Positions 52,031 through 61,081 of a stretch of 64,000 nucleotides of DNA are shown piece after piece. Below the pieces are notes generated by a model that saw nothing but the letters and a program-made list of their open reading frames with translations, did no database searches and was not told the origin of the DNA. Source of the DNA: Imhoffiella fuscus (lineage in GTDB: Bacteria; Pseudomonadota; Gammaproteobacteria; Chromatiales; Chromatiaceae); NCBI RefSeq assembly GCF_042682685.1, contig NZ_JBHUHX010000016.1:124001-188000 (forward strand), written 5' to 3'. A program made the position numbers and the translations under genes. Every line of letters starts with the position of its first letter. Within the stretch, counting starts at the first letter, position 1.

Positions 52031-52059
52031 TTTACTAAACGAGACCGTACATTAATAAT
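52031..52059 (+). promoter_or_regulatory. Predicted sigma70 promoter of the RND efflux operon
   Basis: TTTACT (52031-52036), a 17-base spacer and AATAAT (52054-52059), a 5/6 match to the -10 consensus, lie 34 bases before the membrane-fusion-protein start. The AT-rich segment with AAACGAGACCGT between the elements is the natural place for the TetR-type operator, although no perfect inverted repeat is present. Confidence 0.5.
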
Positions 52060-52092
52060 GGGGGCGTGGGTTCCACTTTAGAGGATGCGTGC

Positions 52093-53172
52093 GTGCGGCG
52101 ATTCAAGATACCTCCGTCTCTCTTGGTCGGTGGTTTGATGGTTCTGACCGGCTGTCAACCAAGCGCCGAACCCGTCTTGGACGAGGTTGCGCCATTGGTG
52201 GTGACGACGCGTATCCAGGCGTCCAACGCCAGTACCTGGAGTCTCACGGGCACCTGGCAGGCGCGCCATGAGATCCCCCTGTCCTTTCGGATCGGCGGCA
52301 AGATCGCGGTGCGTCTGGTCGATGCCGGTGCGCGCGTCGAGATGGGGCAGGTGCTGTTTCGGCTCGATCCGCGCGACGTTGCCCAGCAACGGATCGCCGC
52401 CGAGGCCCAGGTCGCCAGCGCGCGCGCCGAAACCCAGAACGCCGAGCGCGAGCGGGCGCGTCTCGCCGATATGCTCAAGCGCAAGCTGACCAGTCAGCAG
52501 GAATACGACCGGGCGGCAACCTCGGCCCAGGCGGCGCGCGAGCAGCTGGTGGCGGCCGAGGCCGAGTTGGTTCAGGCGGTCAATGCCACCGAGTATGCCG
52601 TGCTGAAGGCGCCGGCTGCGGGCATCTTGCTCGATGTGACTGGGCAGCAGGGTCAAGTGGTGACCGCCGGCCAGTCCTTGGCGACGCTCGCCGAGACGGG
52701 GCCGCTGGAGGCCGAGGTCTATGTTCCCGAGGACCGTCGTGCCCAACTGCCGACGCGCGCCATGGCCGATCCGCTCGGAGACGAACCGCCGATTCCGGTG
52801 TCGCTGCGCGAGGTCGCCGGTGCTGTGGATCCGGCGACGCGCACCTGGCGCGCCCGGTTCAAGATCGATCCGCCGGTCTCTGCCGGAGTTCAGGGGGTAG
52901 CGCTTGGCACCACCTTGACCCTGCGTTTCGAACGTGCGGCAGAGGATGAGGGCGAGGTCCGCCGGGTTCCGCTCGGGGCCGTCCTTGAGCGCGGTCAGGG
53001 GGCGGTCGTTTGGCGTCTGGTCGACGACCGGGTCGAGCCCGAGCCGGTCACCCTGCTTGGGATCGACGGGGAATATGCGCGTATCCAGACCCGTCTGCCG
53101 GTCGGTACCGCGATCGTTGCGTTGGGCGTGGACCGGCTTCAACCCGGACAGACGGTCAGGGTGCGGCCATGA
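52093..53172 (+). CDS. RND efflux membrane-fusion lipoprotein (AcrA family)
   Basis: 359 aa from the GTG at 52093, which has GAGGA seven bases upstream; a GTG at 52066 opens the frame but gives no clear leader. The lipoprotein signal ends in LMVLTGC. The barrel-sandwich region SFRIGGKIAVRLVDAGARVEMGQVLFRLDP, the coiled-coil hairpin (residues about 90-140, rich in Ala, Glu and Arg) and the second half-motif APAAGILLDVTGQQGQVVTAGQ are typical. It bridges an inner-membrane RND pump and an outer-membrane channel. No tolC-type gene is in the window. It is coupled to the pump gene by an ATGA overlap. Confidence 0.9.
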   Translation: MRRFKIPPSLLVGGLMVLTGCQPSAEPVLDEVAPLVVTTRIQASNASTWSLTGTWQARHEIPLSFRIGGKIAVRLVDAGARVEMGQVLFRLDPRDVAQQRIAAEAQVASARAETQNAERERARLADMLKRKLTSQQEYDRAATSAQAAREQLVAAEAELVQAVNATEYAVLKAPAAGILLDVTGQQGQVVTAGQSLATLAETGPLEAEVYVPEDRRAQLPTRAMADPLGDEPPIPVSLREVAGAVDPATRTWRARFKIDPPVSAGVQGVALGTTLTLRFERAAEDEGEVRRVPLGAVLERGQGAVVWRLVDDRVEPEPVTLLGIDGEYARIQTRLPVGTAIVALGVDRLQPGQTVRVRP

Positions 53173-56100
53173 AGTCGCTCGGTACGGGAGCGCCTTCACA
53201 TGGCGCGGGGTTCAATCTGTCCGCGCTCGCCGTGCGCGAGCGCTCGATCACGCTCTTTCTGATCCTGGTGACCGCCGTCGCGGGTCTCATCTCCTTCCTC
53301 GAACTCGGTCGGGCCGAGGATCCTGCCTTCACCGTCAAGGTTCTGGTGGTCTCGGCGGTTTGGCCCGGGGCGAGCGCCCAGCAGATGCAGGATCTGGTCG
53401 CCGAACCGCTGGAGAAGCGCATCTCCGAGGTCGACTATTTCAACAAGGTCGAGACCACGGCCCGACCCGGACGGGTCGATCTTTTCGTCGAGTTTCGCGA
53501 CTACACACCGCCGTCCCAGGTGCCCGAGCTCTTCTATCAGGTCCGCAAGCGCATGCAGGACGAGGCGCCCGGCTTGCCCGAGGGCGTGCAAGGACCCTTC
53601 GTCAACGACGAGTTTTCCGACGTCTATTTCGCCCTCTACGCCCTGACCGCGCCGGACCTTCCGCAGCGTCTGCTGGTGCGCGAGGGCGAGCGCATTCGCG
53701 ATCGGCTGGCGCGCATTCAGGGGGTGCAGAAGGTGCGCATTCTGGGCGAGCGTCCGCAGCGTCTCTTCGTCGAGTTCGATCAGGCGCGTCTGGCCACGCT
53801 GGGCCTGACGCCGGAGAGCATCGCCGATGCGCTCGATGCCCAGAATCGTCTGCTGCCGACCGGTTTGGTCGAGACCTCGGGGCCTCGGCTCTACGTGCGT
53901 CTGGATCAGGGGCTGGACGACCCGGAGCGCATTGCGGCGGTCCCCTTGCGGGTCGGGGATCGGCTGGTGCGCCTGGGCGAGGTCGCCACGATCGAGCGCG
54001 GCTACGAGGATCCGCCGGGCTATCTGATCCGCGCTGGCGGCGAGGATGCGATCCTGCTCGGCGTGGTGATGGAGCGCGGTGAGAACGGTCTGGATCTGGG
54101 CGAGCGTCTGGCCGAGTTCCAGACCCGTTTGCGCTCCGATCTGCCGTTGGGGATCCAGTTCAAGCAGTTGACCGACCAATCGGATGCCATCGCCCATGCC
54201 GTGGAGCTGTTCCAGCTCAAGTTCTTCGTGGCCGTCGCCGTGGTGATGCTGGTGAGCTTCGTAGCGCTTGGCTGGCGCGCCGGGGTCATCGTCGGGATCG
54301 CCATTCCGCTGACCCTGGGGCTGACCTTTCTGCTGATGCTGATACGCGGCGTCAATCTCGATCGCGTCTCGCTCGGCGCGCTCATCATCGCCTTAGGTCT
54401 CTTGGTGGACGACGCCATCATCTCGATCGAGATGATGCTGGTGAAGATGGAGGAGGGCTGGGATCGGCTCAGGTCCGCAGCCCATGCCTGGACGGTCACG
54501 GCCGCGCCCATGCTGAGCGGAACCCTGGTGACGGTCGTCGGCTTCGTTCCCATCGGTTTCGCCCGTTCCAGCGTCGGCGAGTACGCGGGCAATATCTTCT
54601 GGGTCCTAGCCTTCGCCCTGCTGGTGTCCTGGCTGGTGGCCGTGACCTTCACGCCCTATCTGGGCACCCTGCTGCTGAAGCCGCCCATGCTGAGACCCGA
54701 GGGTCATGAAGAGACGCTCTACGACTCGCGGCTCTATCGGCGGCTGCGGGCGGTCATCCGCTGGTGCGTGCGACACAAACGGCTGGTGGTCGCGGTGACC
54801 TTCGGTGTGCTGGCGCTGGCCATCGCCGGACTCGCCGGGCCGGTGCAGAAGCAGTTCTTCCCGACCTCGGATCGGCCCGAGGTGCTGGTGGACATCACTC
54901 TGCCGGAGGGCAGCAGCATCCGTGCGAGCCAAGCGGTGGCCGAGCGTGTCGAGCGGCTGATCCAGTCGGCGCCGGGCGTGCGTTCGTATGCGACCTATGT
55001 CGGTGCCGGCGCGCCGCGCTTTTTCCTGGCGCTCAATCCGGAGCTGACCAATCCGGCCTTCGCCAAGCTGATCCTGGTCGCCGAGGGACCGGCCGCGCGC
55101 GACGCGCTCATCGAGCATCTGAACGCGCACATCGAGGCCGGTGAATTCCCCGAGGCCCGCGTGCGGGTTCACAAGCTGCTCTATGGTCCGCCTGTGATCT
55201 GGCCGGTGACTTTCCGCGTGCTGGGGCCGGATCCGTTGGTGCTGCGGCGTATCGCCGAGCAGGTGCGCGATGAGATCGCGCGTCATCCCAATACCCGCGA
55301 TACGCATCTCGAATGGGGCGAGCGGGTCCCGGCGCTGAAGCTCGAACTGGATCCCGAGCGCTTGCGTTCGATCGGCCTCACCCCGCGCGAGATCGCGGGA
55401 CAGCTCCAGTACGAGCTGTCTGGGATCACCGCGACCGAGATCCGCGAGGATATCCGTCACGTCGATCTGGTCTTGCGCGGGCTGCCCGACGGCAGCGGGC
55501 GCTCCGGTCGTCTGCAGGATCTCACCATCAAGACGCTCGACGGTCGCCAGATTCCGCTCTCGCAGGCGGGGACGCTCAAGGTCGAGTTCGAGGATCCGGT
55601 CCTCAAGCGCTACAACCGCGAGCCCTTCATCGCCGTCAACGCCGAGGTGGTCGGTGCCCAGCCGCCGGACGTGACCGCAGCGATCATTCCTCGGCTTGCC
55701 GCCATCCGCGACGCCTTGCCGCTCGATTACCGGATCGACGTGGGCGGCTCCGTCGAGCAGTCCGGAAAGGCCGATGCTTCCATCAAACGCGTTCAGCCCA
55801 TCATGCTGGTGCTGATGCTCACGGTCATCATGTTCCAGATGCGCAGCTTCTCCGGGACCTTCATGGTGGTGGCCACGGCACCGCTCGGGGTGATCGGTGC
55901 GACCCTGGCCCTGCTGGTCGGCGGGCAGCAGTTCGGGTTCGTCGCCTTGCTCGGCCTGATCGGGCTGGCCGGCATCCTGATGCGCAACACGCTCATCCTG
56001 GCCAAGCAGATCGAGGAGAACCGGGAGCAGGGCATGGAGGCGTCGGTGGCCGTGATCGAGGCGACCGTGCGACGGGCGCGGCCCGTGGTGCTGACCGCCG

Positions 56101-56264
56101 CCGCTGCCGTCTTCGCCTTCATGCCCCTAGCCACCGACACCTTCTGGGGGCCGCTCGCCTATGTGCTGATCGGCGGCGTCATCGTCGGAACCGGTATCAC
56201 GCTCCTGTTTTTGCCGGCGCTTTATGCGCTTTGGTTTCGGATACGTGTGTCCGCGACGGCATGA
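53169..56264 (+). CDS. RND multidrug/metabolite efflux pump (AcrB family)
   Basis: 1031 aa, the normal length for a trimeric AcrB-type pump. There are 12 membrane helices in two clusters around two large periplasmic loops. The helix-4 acidic pair for proton relay is present in LGLLVDDAIISIEMM, and the preceding DRVSLGALIIALG fits. The N-terminal ERSITLFLILVTAVAGLISFLELGRAEDP is typical. It lies after its fusion protein with four overlapping bases and starts at ATG 53169. Its last 68 bases overlap the convergent EamA gene. The substrate is unknown. Confidence 0.92.
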   Translation: MKSLGTGAPSHGAGFNLSALAVRERSITLFLILVTAVAGLISFLELGRAEDPAFTVKVLVVSAVWPGASAQQMQDLVAEPLEKRISEVDYFNKVETTARPGRVDLFVEFRDYTPPSQVPELFYQVRKRMQDEAPGLPEGVQGPFVNDEFSDVYFALYALTAPDLPQRLLVREGERIRDRLARIQGVQKVRILGERPQRLFVEFDQARLATLGLTPESIADALDAQNRLLPTGLVETSGPRLYVRLDQGLDDPERIAAVPLRVGDRLVRLGEVATIERGYEDPPGYLIRAGGEDAILLGVVMERGENGLDLGERLAEFQTRLRSDLPLGIQFKQLTDQSDAIAHAVELFQLKFFVAVAVVMLVSFVALGWRAGVIVGIAIPLTLGLTFLLMLIRGVNLDRVSLGALIIALGLLVDDAIISIEMMLVKMEEGWDRLRSAAHAWTVTAAPMLSGTLVTVVGFVPIGFARSSVGEYAGNIFWVLAFALLVSWLVAVTFTPYLGTLLLKPPMLRPEGHEETLYDSRLYRRLRAVIRWCVRHKRLVVAVTFGVLALAIAGLAGPVQKQFFPTSDRPEVLVDITLPEGSSIRASQAVAERVERLIQSAPGVRSYATYVGAGAPRFFLALNPELTNPAFAKLILVAEGPAARDALIEHLNAHIEAGEFPEARVRVHKLLYGPPVIWPVTFRVLGPDPLVLRRIAEQVRDEIARHPNTRDTHLEWGERVPALKLELDPERLRSIGLTPREIAGQLQYELSGITATEIREDIRHVDLVLRGLPDGSGRSGRLQDLTIKTLDGRQIPLSQAGTLKVEFEDPVLKRYNREPFIAVNAEVVGAQPPDVTAAIIPRLAAIRDALPLDYRIDVGGSVEQSGKADASIKRVQPIMLVLMLTVIMFQMRSFSGTFMVVATAPLGVIGATLALLVGGQQFGFVALLGLIGLAGILMRNTLILAKQIEENREQGMEASVAVIEATVRRARPVVLTAAAAVFAFMPLATDTFWGPLAYVLIGGVIVGTGITLLFLPALYALWFRIRVSATA

Positions 56265-57243
56265 GCCTGTACCGCCGAGCCCTGTCCCTCAGTGCTCGTA
56301 GCCAGCGTGATGCCCGGGCCATCAAGCGTCGATCGAGTCGCAGCCCTGAGCGCCAATGGAGTAGCCCCATGGCGGCGACCACCAGGGCGAAGCCGAGCGT
56401 TTGAATCGGCGCGATCTCCTCGCCCAGGATCCACCAGGCTGCGAGCAGGGTCACCGCCGGGCCGCTCAGGGCGATGAGGCTGGCGCGTCCGGCGCCGGTG
56501 TGACGGATGCCCTCGAACAGCAGCAGAAAGGGCACCACCGTGGCCACCACGACCATGACCGAGATCCAGCCGACGCCCTCGATCGGCAGATTCCAGTCCT
56601 CGGGGCTCGCCCAGAAGAGTCCATAGAGCAGGAACACCAAAAAGGTGGTGCTGTTCATCATGGCGGTGAGGCGCGGTCCGCCCACGCGCTTGGACAGATC
56701 CTGCCCCAGAACCAGGAAGAGTGCGTAGCTGGCTGCGGCGGTCGCGCCGCAGGCGATGCCGATCCATGCGCTTCGATCCAGATGACCGCCGAATCCCTTG
56801 GGCGCGAATAGCAGGATCAAACCGAGATAGGCGAGCGCGAAGACCAGCAGCTCGCGCCGGGTCGGCGCGCGTCGCTCGCGCACGGCGGTGAGCGCTTGGA
56901 CCACCAAGGGATAGGTGAAGAGCAGCATGCGCGAGAGTCCGGCGCCCAGATGGTCGATCGCCATGAAGTCCGTGATCGTGGCCACCGTGAAGAGGGTGCC
57001 GATGAGCAGGGTGTCGCGCCAGTCTCGCCAGGAGGTGCTGTGTCCGTCCGGCAGCAGACGCACCACCAACCAGTAGAGCGGCATGGCGAGCAGGATGCGC
57101 AGCATCAGGACCTCGGCGACCGTCATCCCGGTCGCGAGCGCCAGCTTGGCGAAGACGCCCTTGAAGGCGAAGCCGACATTGGCGAAAAACACCATGAGCG
57201 CGGGTGAGTGGAGTGCGGCTGTCTGTCGTCGGTCGTCGTGCAT
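56197..57243 (-). CDS. EamA/DMT-family transporter
   Basis: 348 aa with ten predicted helices in two EamA repeats and a basic C-terminal tail (RWLRALRDRARRYRL). Drug/metabolite transporters of this type export amino acids or other small metabolites. It is divergent from a LysR regulator gene (98-base gap with a palindrome), suggesting local control. Its 3' end overlaps the RND pump gene on the other strand by 68 bases. Start ATG at 57243 (MHDDRRQ). Confidence 0.85.
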   Translation of the reverse strand: MHDDRRQTAALHSPALMVFFANVGFAFKGVFAKLALATGMTVAEVLMLRILLAMPLYWLVVRLLPDGHSTSWRDWRDTLLIGTLFTVATITDFMAIDHLGAGLSRMLLFTYPLVVQALTAVRERRAPTRRELLVFALAYLGLILLFAPKGFGGHLDRSAWIGIACGATAAASYALFLVLGQDLSKRVGGPRLTAMMNSTTFLVFLLYGLFWASPEDWNLPIEGVGWISVMVVVATVVPFLLLFEGIRHTGAGRASLIALSGPAVTLLAAWWILGEEIAPIQTLGFALVVAAMGLLHWRSGLRLDRRLMARASRWLRALRDRARRYRLMPSRTHVSETKAHKAPAKTGA

Positions 57244-57297
57244 GGAGATGTCCTGCCGGGAGTGCGAGACCTCTTTGTGCTACAGATGCCGCTATGA

Positions 57298-57308
57298 TTC
57301 AATTTGAA
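57298..57308. promoter_or_regulatory. Palindrome in the EamA-LysR intergenic region
   Basis: TTCAA-T-TTGAA, an 11-base perfect palindrome, lies in the 98-base gap between the divergent eamA-like and lysR genes. A direct repeat GCTATGA brackets it (57291-57297 and 57322-57328). LysR regulators usually bind such AT-rich dyads near their own start and that of the divergent target, so it is a candidate operator. Confidence 0.45.
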
Positions 57309-57341
57309 ATATCTGATGTCAGCTATGACGAATCCGCATAG

Positions 57342-58232
57342 ATGGACAGCAAGCTCCTCAAATGCTTCCTGCATGTCCTGGACGCCGGTGGTCTCACCTC
57401 GGCGTCCGAGCGCCTGCATCTCACCCAGTCCGCGCTGAGCCGTCAGCTCAAGCAGCTCGAATCGGATCTTGGCGTCTTGCTCTTCCAGCGCACCGGGCGT
57501 GGTCTGATCCCGACCGAGGCGGGTCGCCAACTGGAGCGCCGCGCCCGACCGCTGATGGCCGAGCTGGAGCGTCTGGCCGCCGACATCGCTTTCGATCGGC
57601 AGGGTGTCACCGGCTCGCTGGCCCTGGCGGTTCCGCCGAGCGTGGGCGTTGCCGCGCCGGCCAGTCTCATCCGTCGCTATCGTGCCTTCTATCCCCAGGT
57701 GCGTCTGCGGGTCGTCTCGGCCCTGAGCGGCGCCATTCAGGACGGGCTGCTGCGCGGACGGTTGGATCTGGGGCTCGTCCATCATCCGTTGACCAGCGCC
57801 GGTCTCCTTCACGAGACGCTGTGGCGCGAGCGTCTCTGGTTGGTCGCGGAGTCTGCGGCTGGGCTCGATCCCGAGACTCCGGTTCCGCTCGGCGAGGCGC
57901 TGGCCGGCCCCCTGGTGCTGACCGGATCGCGTCATGGTCTGCGGGTGCTGGTCGAGGGTCAGGCGGCGGGGCTCGGGCTGGCGCTGGACGTGACGGTCGA
58001 GGTCGACAGTCTGCGCATCATGCTGGAGACGGTCGCGCTCGGAATCGGTCGGACCCTGCTGCCGTATCGAGCGATCGAGGCCGAGCTGACCGCTGGCCGC
58101 ATCTGCGCGGCGCCGGTGGTCTCGCCCGAGGTCGAGCGGGTGACCGTGCTCGCCTGGCCGGCCGATCGGGCGCTCTCCAGGGCCGCAGAGTCTATGGCCG
58201 AACTCATCCGGATCGAGTTGCGCCAACCCTAA
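57342..58232 (+). CDS. LysR-family transcriptional regulator
   Basis: 296 aa. Typical N-terminal LysR wing-HTH (LLKCFLHVLDAGGLTSASERLHLTQSALSRQLKQLE, residues 4-40) and a C-terminal periplasmic-binding-like effector domain. Start ATG at 57342. Divergent from the EamA transporter and probably its regulator; the effector is unknown. Length is standard for the family. Confidence 0.9.
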   Translation: MDSKLLKCFLHVLDAGGLTSASERLHLTQSALSRQLKQLESDLGVLLFQRTGRGLIPTEAGRQLERRARPLMAELERLAADIAFDRQGVTGSLALAVPPSVGVAAPASLIRRYRAFYPQVRLRVVSALSGAIQDGLLRGRLDLGLVHHPLTSAGLLHETLWRERLWLVAESAAGLDPETPVPLGEALAGPLVLTGSRHGLRVLVEGQAAGLGLALDVTVEVDSLRIMLETVALGIGRTLLPYRAIEAELTAGRICAAPVVSPEVERVTVLAWPADRALSRAAESMAELIRIELRQP

Positions 58233-58728
58233 GCGTGTCGGCCGCTTCGCTCGCTATTCGTCGGCTTGCCGCCGAGTTTCCATCGGGGCGCGAGGGGTGG
58301 CCGTGCTCGCGAGCGCCATCCGTGACGTTGGGCCGACCTGAGTTGGGATGTTCGAGAAGCAAGCCGGCTTGAGGCCTGCGTCGTTGACGGAGCGTGAGGG
58401 CTTGGGCGCTTCGCTTCATCCTTGAATGAGGCGTTCAAGCGCGCGCATGCTGAGTCTGTGAATTCCCCATCTGAATGCAGGCGTGCGTTAATAACTAATA
58501 TCTTTAAGGTTTATCGCTGTCGAAAGCGGTGATTCGTCTCTGGATTCGGTGGATACTCGCTGTTTGCGCCATCTTCGATGGCCGCGAGGATGATTGACAG
58601 TGCGTTATGCGTTGTTGCATAACGTGGATGGCGTTTGAGCAACGCCATGTGGATGATAACGCAACAGTGTTGGCTCGATTCGGCGCTGTGGCGCCTCATG
58701 TAACAATTTTCCAAATGACATCGGATAT
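58233..58728. other. Intergenic region with structured promoter
   Basis: 496 bases. The left two thirds carry no gene that can be supported. The right part, 58594-58662, holds a good sigma70-like promoter overlapped by nested inverted repeats (see the separate entry). The open frames on the minus strand here end or start inside that structure and look like shadows. Confidence 0.5.
58594..58662 (+). promoter_or_regulatory. Promoter with overlapping palindromes upstream of 58729 gene
   Basis: TTGACA (58594-58599), an 18-base spacer and CATAAC (58618-58623) form a sigma70-type promoter. The -10 lies inside inverted repeat 1, CGTTATGC/GCATAACG (58603-58610 and 58617-58624). Inverted repeat 2, ATGGCGTT/AACGCCAT (58628-58635 and 58641-58648), follows directly. 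An outer pair GCGTTAT/ATAACGC (58602-58608 and 58656-58662) could alternatively close around both. This looks like a multi-site operator or an RNA structure at the transcript start. Confidence 0.55.
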
Positions 58729-59058
58729 GTGACCGACTCGATGCAGATCGCCGGTTCCTTCACAATTCTGTCGCCGGTTCAGCCTGAACCCTTGCGAGAC
58801 CGGTCCGCCGGAAAAGCGCCCGAGGTCGAGGCGAGGGTTGCCGAGGCATTTGCGTTCGAGCCAGTCGTTGAGGTCGAGGCGTTTCCCAAGGTCGAGGAGG
58901 TCGCCGAGGCTCAGTCGCCGCGTCCTTACCCGTTGCCGGTTCGGATGTCGGTCGATGGGCGCTATGCCAATCAGGCGGTGGCGGCCTACGAGGAGGTGCT
59001 GCACCTGCAGCGGCGCGACAATCTGCGCGCGATCATGGGTGTCGATCTCTACGCTTGA
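58729..59058 (+). CDS. Small hypothetical protein, 109 aa
   Basis: Starts with GTG at 58729 or ATG at 58741; no strong ribosome site is visible at either. The protein is acidic and Pro/Val/Glu-rich in the first two thirds (EVEARVAEAFAFEPVVEVEAF), with a short conserved-looking C-terminal helix (VDGRYANQAVAAYEEVLHLQRRDNLRAIMGVDLYA). That C-terminal pattern is similar in outline to small proteins of unknown function in related bacteria. Its structured promoter supports it as a real gene. Confidence 0.55.
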   Translation: MTDSMQIAGSFTILSPVQPEPLRDRSAGKAPEVEARVAEAFAFEPVVEVEAFPKVEEVAEAQSPRPYPLPVRMSVDGRYANQAVAAYEEVLHLQRRDNLRAIMGVDLYA

Positions 59059-59162
59059 TCCCGTTTCGTCCGGTCACCGGCGCTTGCGATGTTTCGCTGG
59101 CTGTTGGGCTGGCGGCTGTGCCGTCGCGGGACTTCTGTTGCTCCTCTACTGATGGATGCCTC

Positions 59163-60899
59163 TCAGTAGCGCACGCGCAGGATGAGCAGGTCGGTTCCAC
59201 TCTGCTCGAAGAGGATTTGGATGGTGCCGTTGCGCCGTTCTAGCTTGGAGTCCGAATCCAGAAAGATGACCTCGAATGTGGCGATCGCGGCGCAGCGTTT
59301 GCCGTCGGCGGTCGGCTTGACACGGAGCTGGTCGAAGTCGATACGGCGCGCGCGCGTGGTAGCGAACCATTGCCGATAGGTTTGGCGGATCGCGAACCAG
59401 GTGCCGAGATCGTTCTCTTTGGCCAGCGGGCTGTAGAGGGCCATGAAGTCGTCCAGCGAGCCCGATTGATAGTTGTGCTGGAACGCCTGCATCAATGCCG
59501 GGACCTGGCTGCAGACGTTGGCCGTTGGGGTGGCGCTTCTGGTGCCGGGGATGGTCGCCGGTGCGGCGCCCAGCCGCATCGGTAGCCGAGGCGATTGGGG
59601 TGGTGTCGGCGGTGTCGGGGCCGGGGTCGAGGGGATTTGGAGCTCGGGCTGGAGCGGGGCTGCCGGCTCTGGAGCGAACCCAGGTTGGATTGGCGGCTGT
59701 TCAATGATCGGGGCCAGGTTTGGGGGCTCCTGTCCGATCGAGGTCATCGGCGGCACCAGGGGGGCCAAGGTCGTTTCTGGTTCGATTCCGTTCGGTTCGG
59801 TTGGCGGCGATGCGGGTTCGGATGCCTTCGGCGTCTCCGTGGATTCCGGGGGCGGCTCGACCGGTGCCGTCTCTTGGTCGGTCTCAGTGGGCGAGGGCGA
59901 GGGCGAGGCGGCGGGCGCTTCCTTCATCTGGTTCGATGAGGCGTCAGGCTCGCTCGTTTCTCCGGGTGACTCGGGCGCTTCCTGGGAAGGCTCGATCCGT
60001 GCGTCAGGCGCTGGCTCTAGGGTGGGTGGTGTTTCGGGTGTCGCCAGTGCGATTTGGGTCGGCGTCTCCGGCTTGGTCGGAGTTTCGCTCGTTCGGGTTG
60101 ATTCCGGCTGCACGGGTGGGATCGCGTCCGTTTCCTCGGGCGCGGGGCGCGAGTCCTGCTCCTCGGGCTCGGCTTGAGCGAGCGGCTGGGGCTCGGGAGC
60201 GACGGTCTCCTTGGGTGGCGTCTTGCGCACCTCGCCGAGCGGGTGGTGGATGATCTTCGGTTGCGGCTTGGGCTTTTCGTGGAATAGCGGCGCGAGCGCC
60301 AGGATCAGCGCCGTCGCCAGGATGGCGCCGGCCCAGCGTCGAGCCTTGGGGCGGGCGATGAGTTCGCGCCAGGGTTGTGGGCGCGTCCAAGACTGAATCC
60401 ATGCGATGGCATGCGTGATCCTTTCCCCGGGTGTCGATGGTCCAGGCGGAGTTTCCCTGGACGGGGTCGAGGACGTCGTGGCGCCCTTGTTGCTCGCTTC
60501 GGCGCGGCGGAAGGCGTCGAAGGCCCGGTTGAGCTGTTCGGTGTGCAGGGTGGCCCAGGCCGTTTTGTCCGGGTGTCGGTCTGGATGATAGACCTGGATC
60601 AGCCTCCGATAGCGCTGTTTCGCCAGGTCCTGATCGGCGTCCTGGGGTAGTCCCAGCGTGGCCGCCGAGGGATGTCGGTCGGTCGGGAAGAGCGCTTGGT
60701 CGAGCAATTGATAGGCGCGGGTTGCGGCCCGTCCTCGGTCCAGCCGAGTTGCCCCGATCGCCCTGTCGAGATCGCCTGCGCGCGGGTTGTCCGGATTGGC
60801 GAGCCAAAGCAGGAGTGCGTCCAGGTGTGTTTCGATCGCGCGCGAGGGGCGGCCGCTTTCGAGCGATTTGGCGATCTGTCGTGTCCAATGCGCGGTCAT
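59163..60899 (-). CDS. Membrane-anchored DnaJ-domain protein with Pro-rich linker
   Basis: 578 aa. A J-like domain carries HPD at 105-107 within RLIQVYHPDRHPD, but it is preceded by about 80 residues of helical sequence of its own. A single membrane helix is at about 189-206 (AGAILATALILALAPLF). Then come some 250 residues rich in Pro, Glu and Thr, and a C-terminal domain (about 455-578, QHNYQSGSLDDFMALYSPLA, then FLDSDSKLERRNGTIQILFEQ) with an NTF2-like pattern. It probably recruits DnaK at the membrane and projects the C-terminal domain to the periplasm. No close known family. Confidence 0.75.
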   Translation of the reverse strand: MTAHWTRQIAKSLESGRPSRAIETHLDALLLWLANPDNPRAGDLDRAIGATRLDRGRAATRAYQLLDQALFPTDRHPSAATLGLPQDADQDLAKQRYRRLIQVYHPDRHPDKTAWATLHTEQLNRAFDAFRRAEASNKGATTSSTPSRETPPGPSTPGERITHAIAWIQSWTRPQPWRELIARPKARRWAGAILATALILALAPLFHEKPKPQPKIIHHPLGEVRKTPPKETVAPEPQPLAQAEPEEQDSRPAPEETDAIPPVQPESTRTSETPTKPETPTQIALATPETPPTLEPAPDARIEPSQEAPESPGETSEPDASSNQMKEAPAASPSPSPTETDQETAPVEPPPESTETPKASEPASPPTEPNGIEPETTLAPLVPPMTSIGQEPPNLAPIIEQPPIQPGFAPEPAAPLQPELQIPSTPAPTPPTPPQSPRLPMRLGAAPATIPGTRSATPTANVCSQVPALMQAFQHNYQSGSLDDFMALYSPLAKENDLGTWFAIRQTYRQWFATTRARRIDFDQLRVKPTADGKRCAAIATFEVIFLDSDSKLERRNGTIQILFEQSGTDLLILRVRY

Positions 60900-61081
60900 G
60901 ATCTGGCGCAGGTCCGAGAATCTGGGCGGAATGATCTTCCATCATGAACGACCCAGAGCGTCAGGGCGAGTTCGGGGTTTGTTCTGGTGGTTGCCTCGCC
61001 AATGCGTAAAAAGGGAGGGGAAGACAGATCCGGTCCCTGGGCTATTCTTCTGTCCAGTGCATTTTTCGTCGCCCGAGGCCA

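Noticed and set aside
51986..52092. GTG at 52066 as the start of the membrane-fusion protein.
   Set aside because: The GTG at 52093 has a better-placed GAGGA and yields a clean lipoprotein signal peptide; the 9 extra residues would disturb it.
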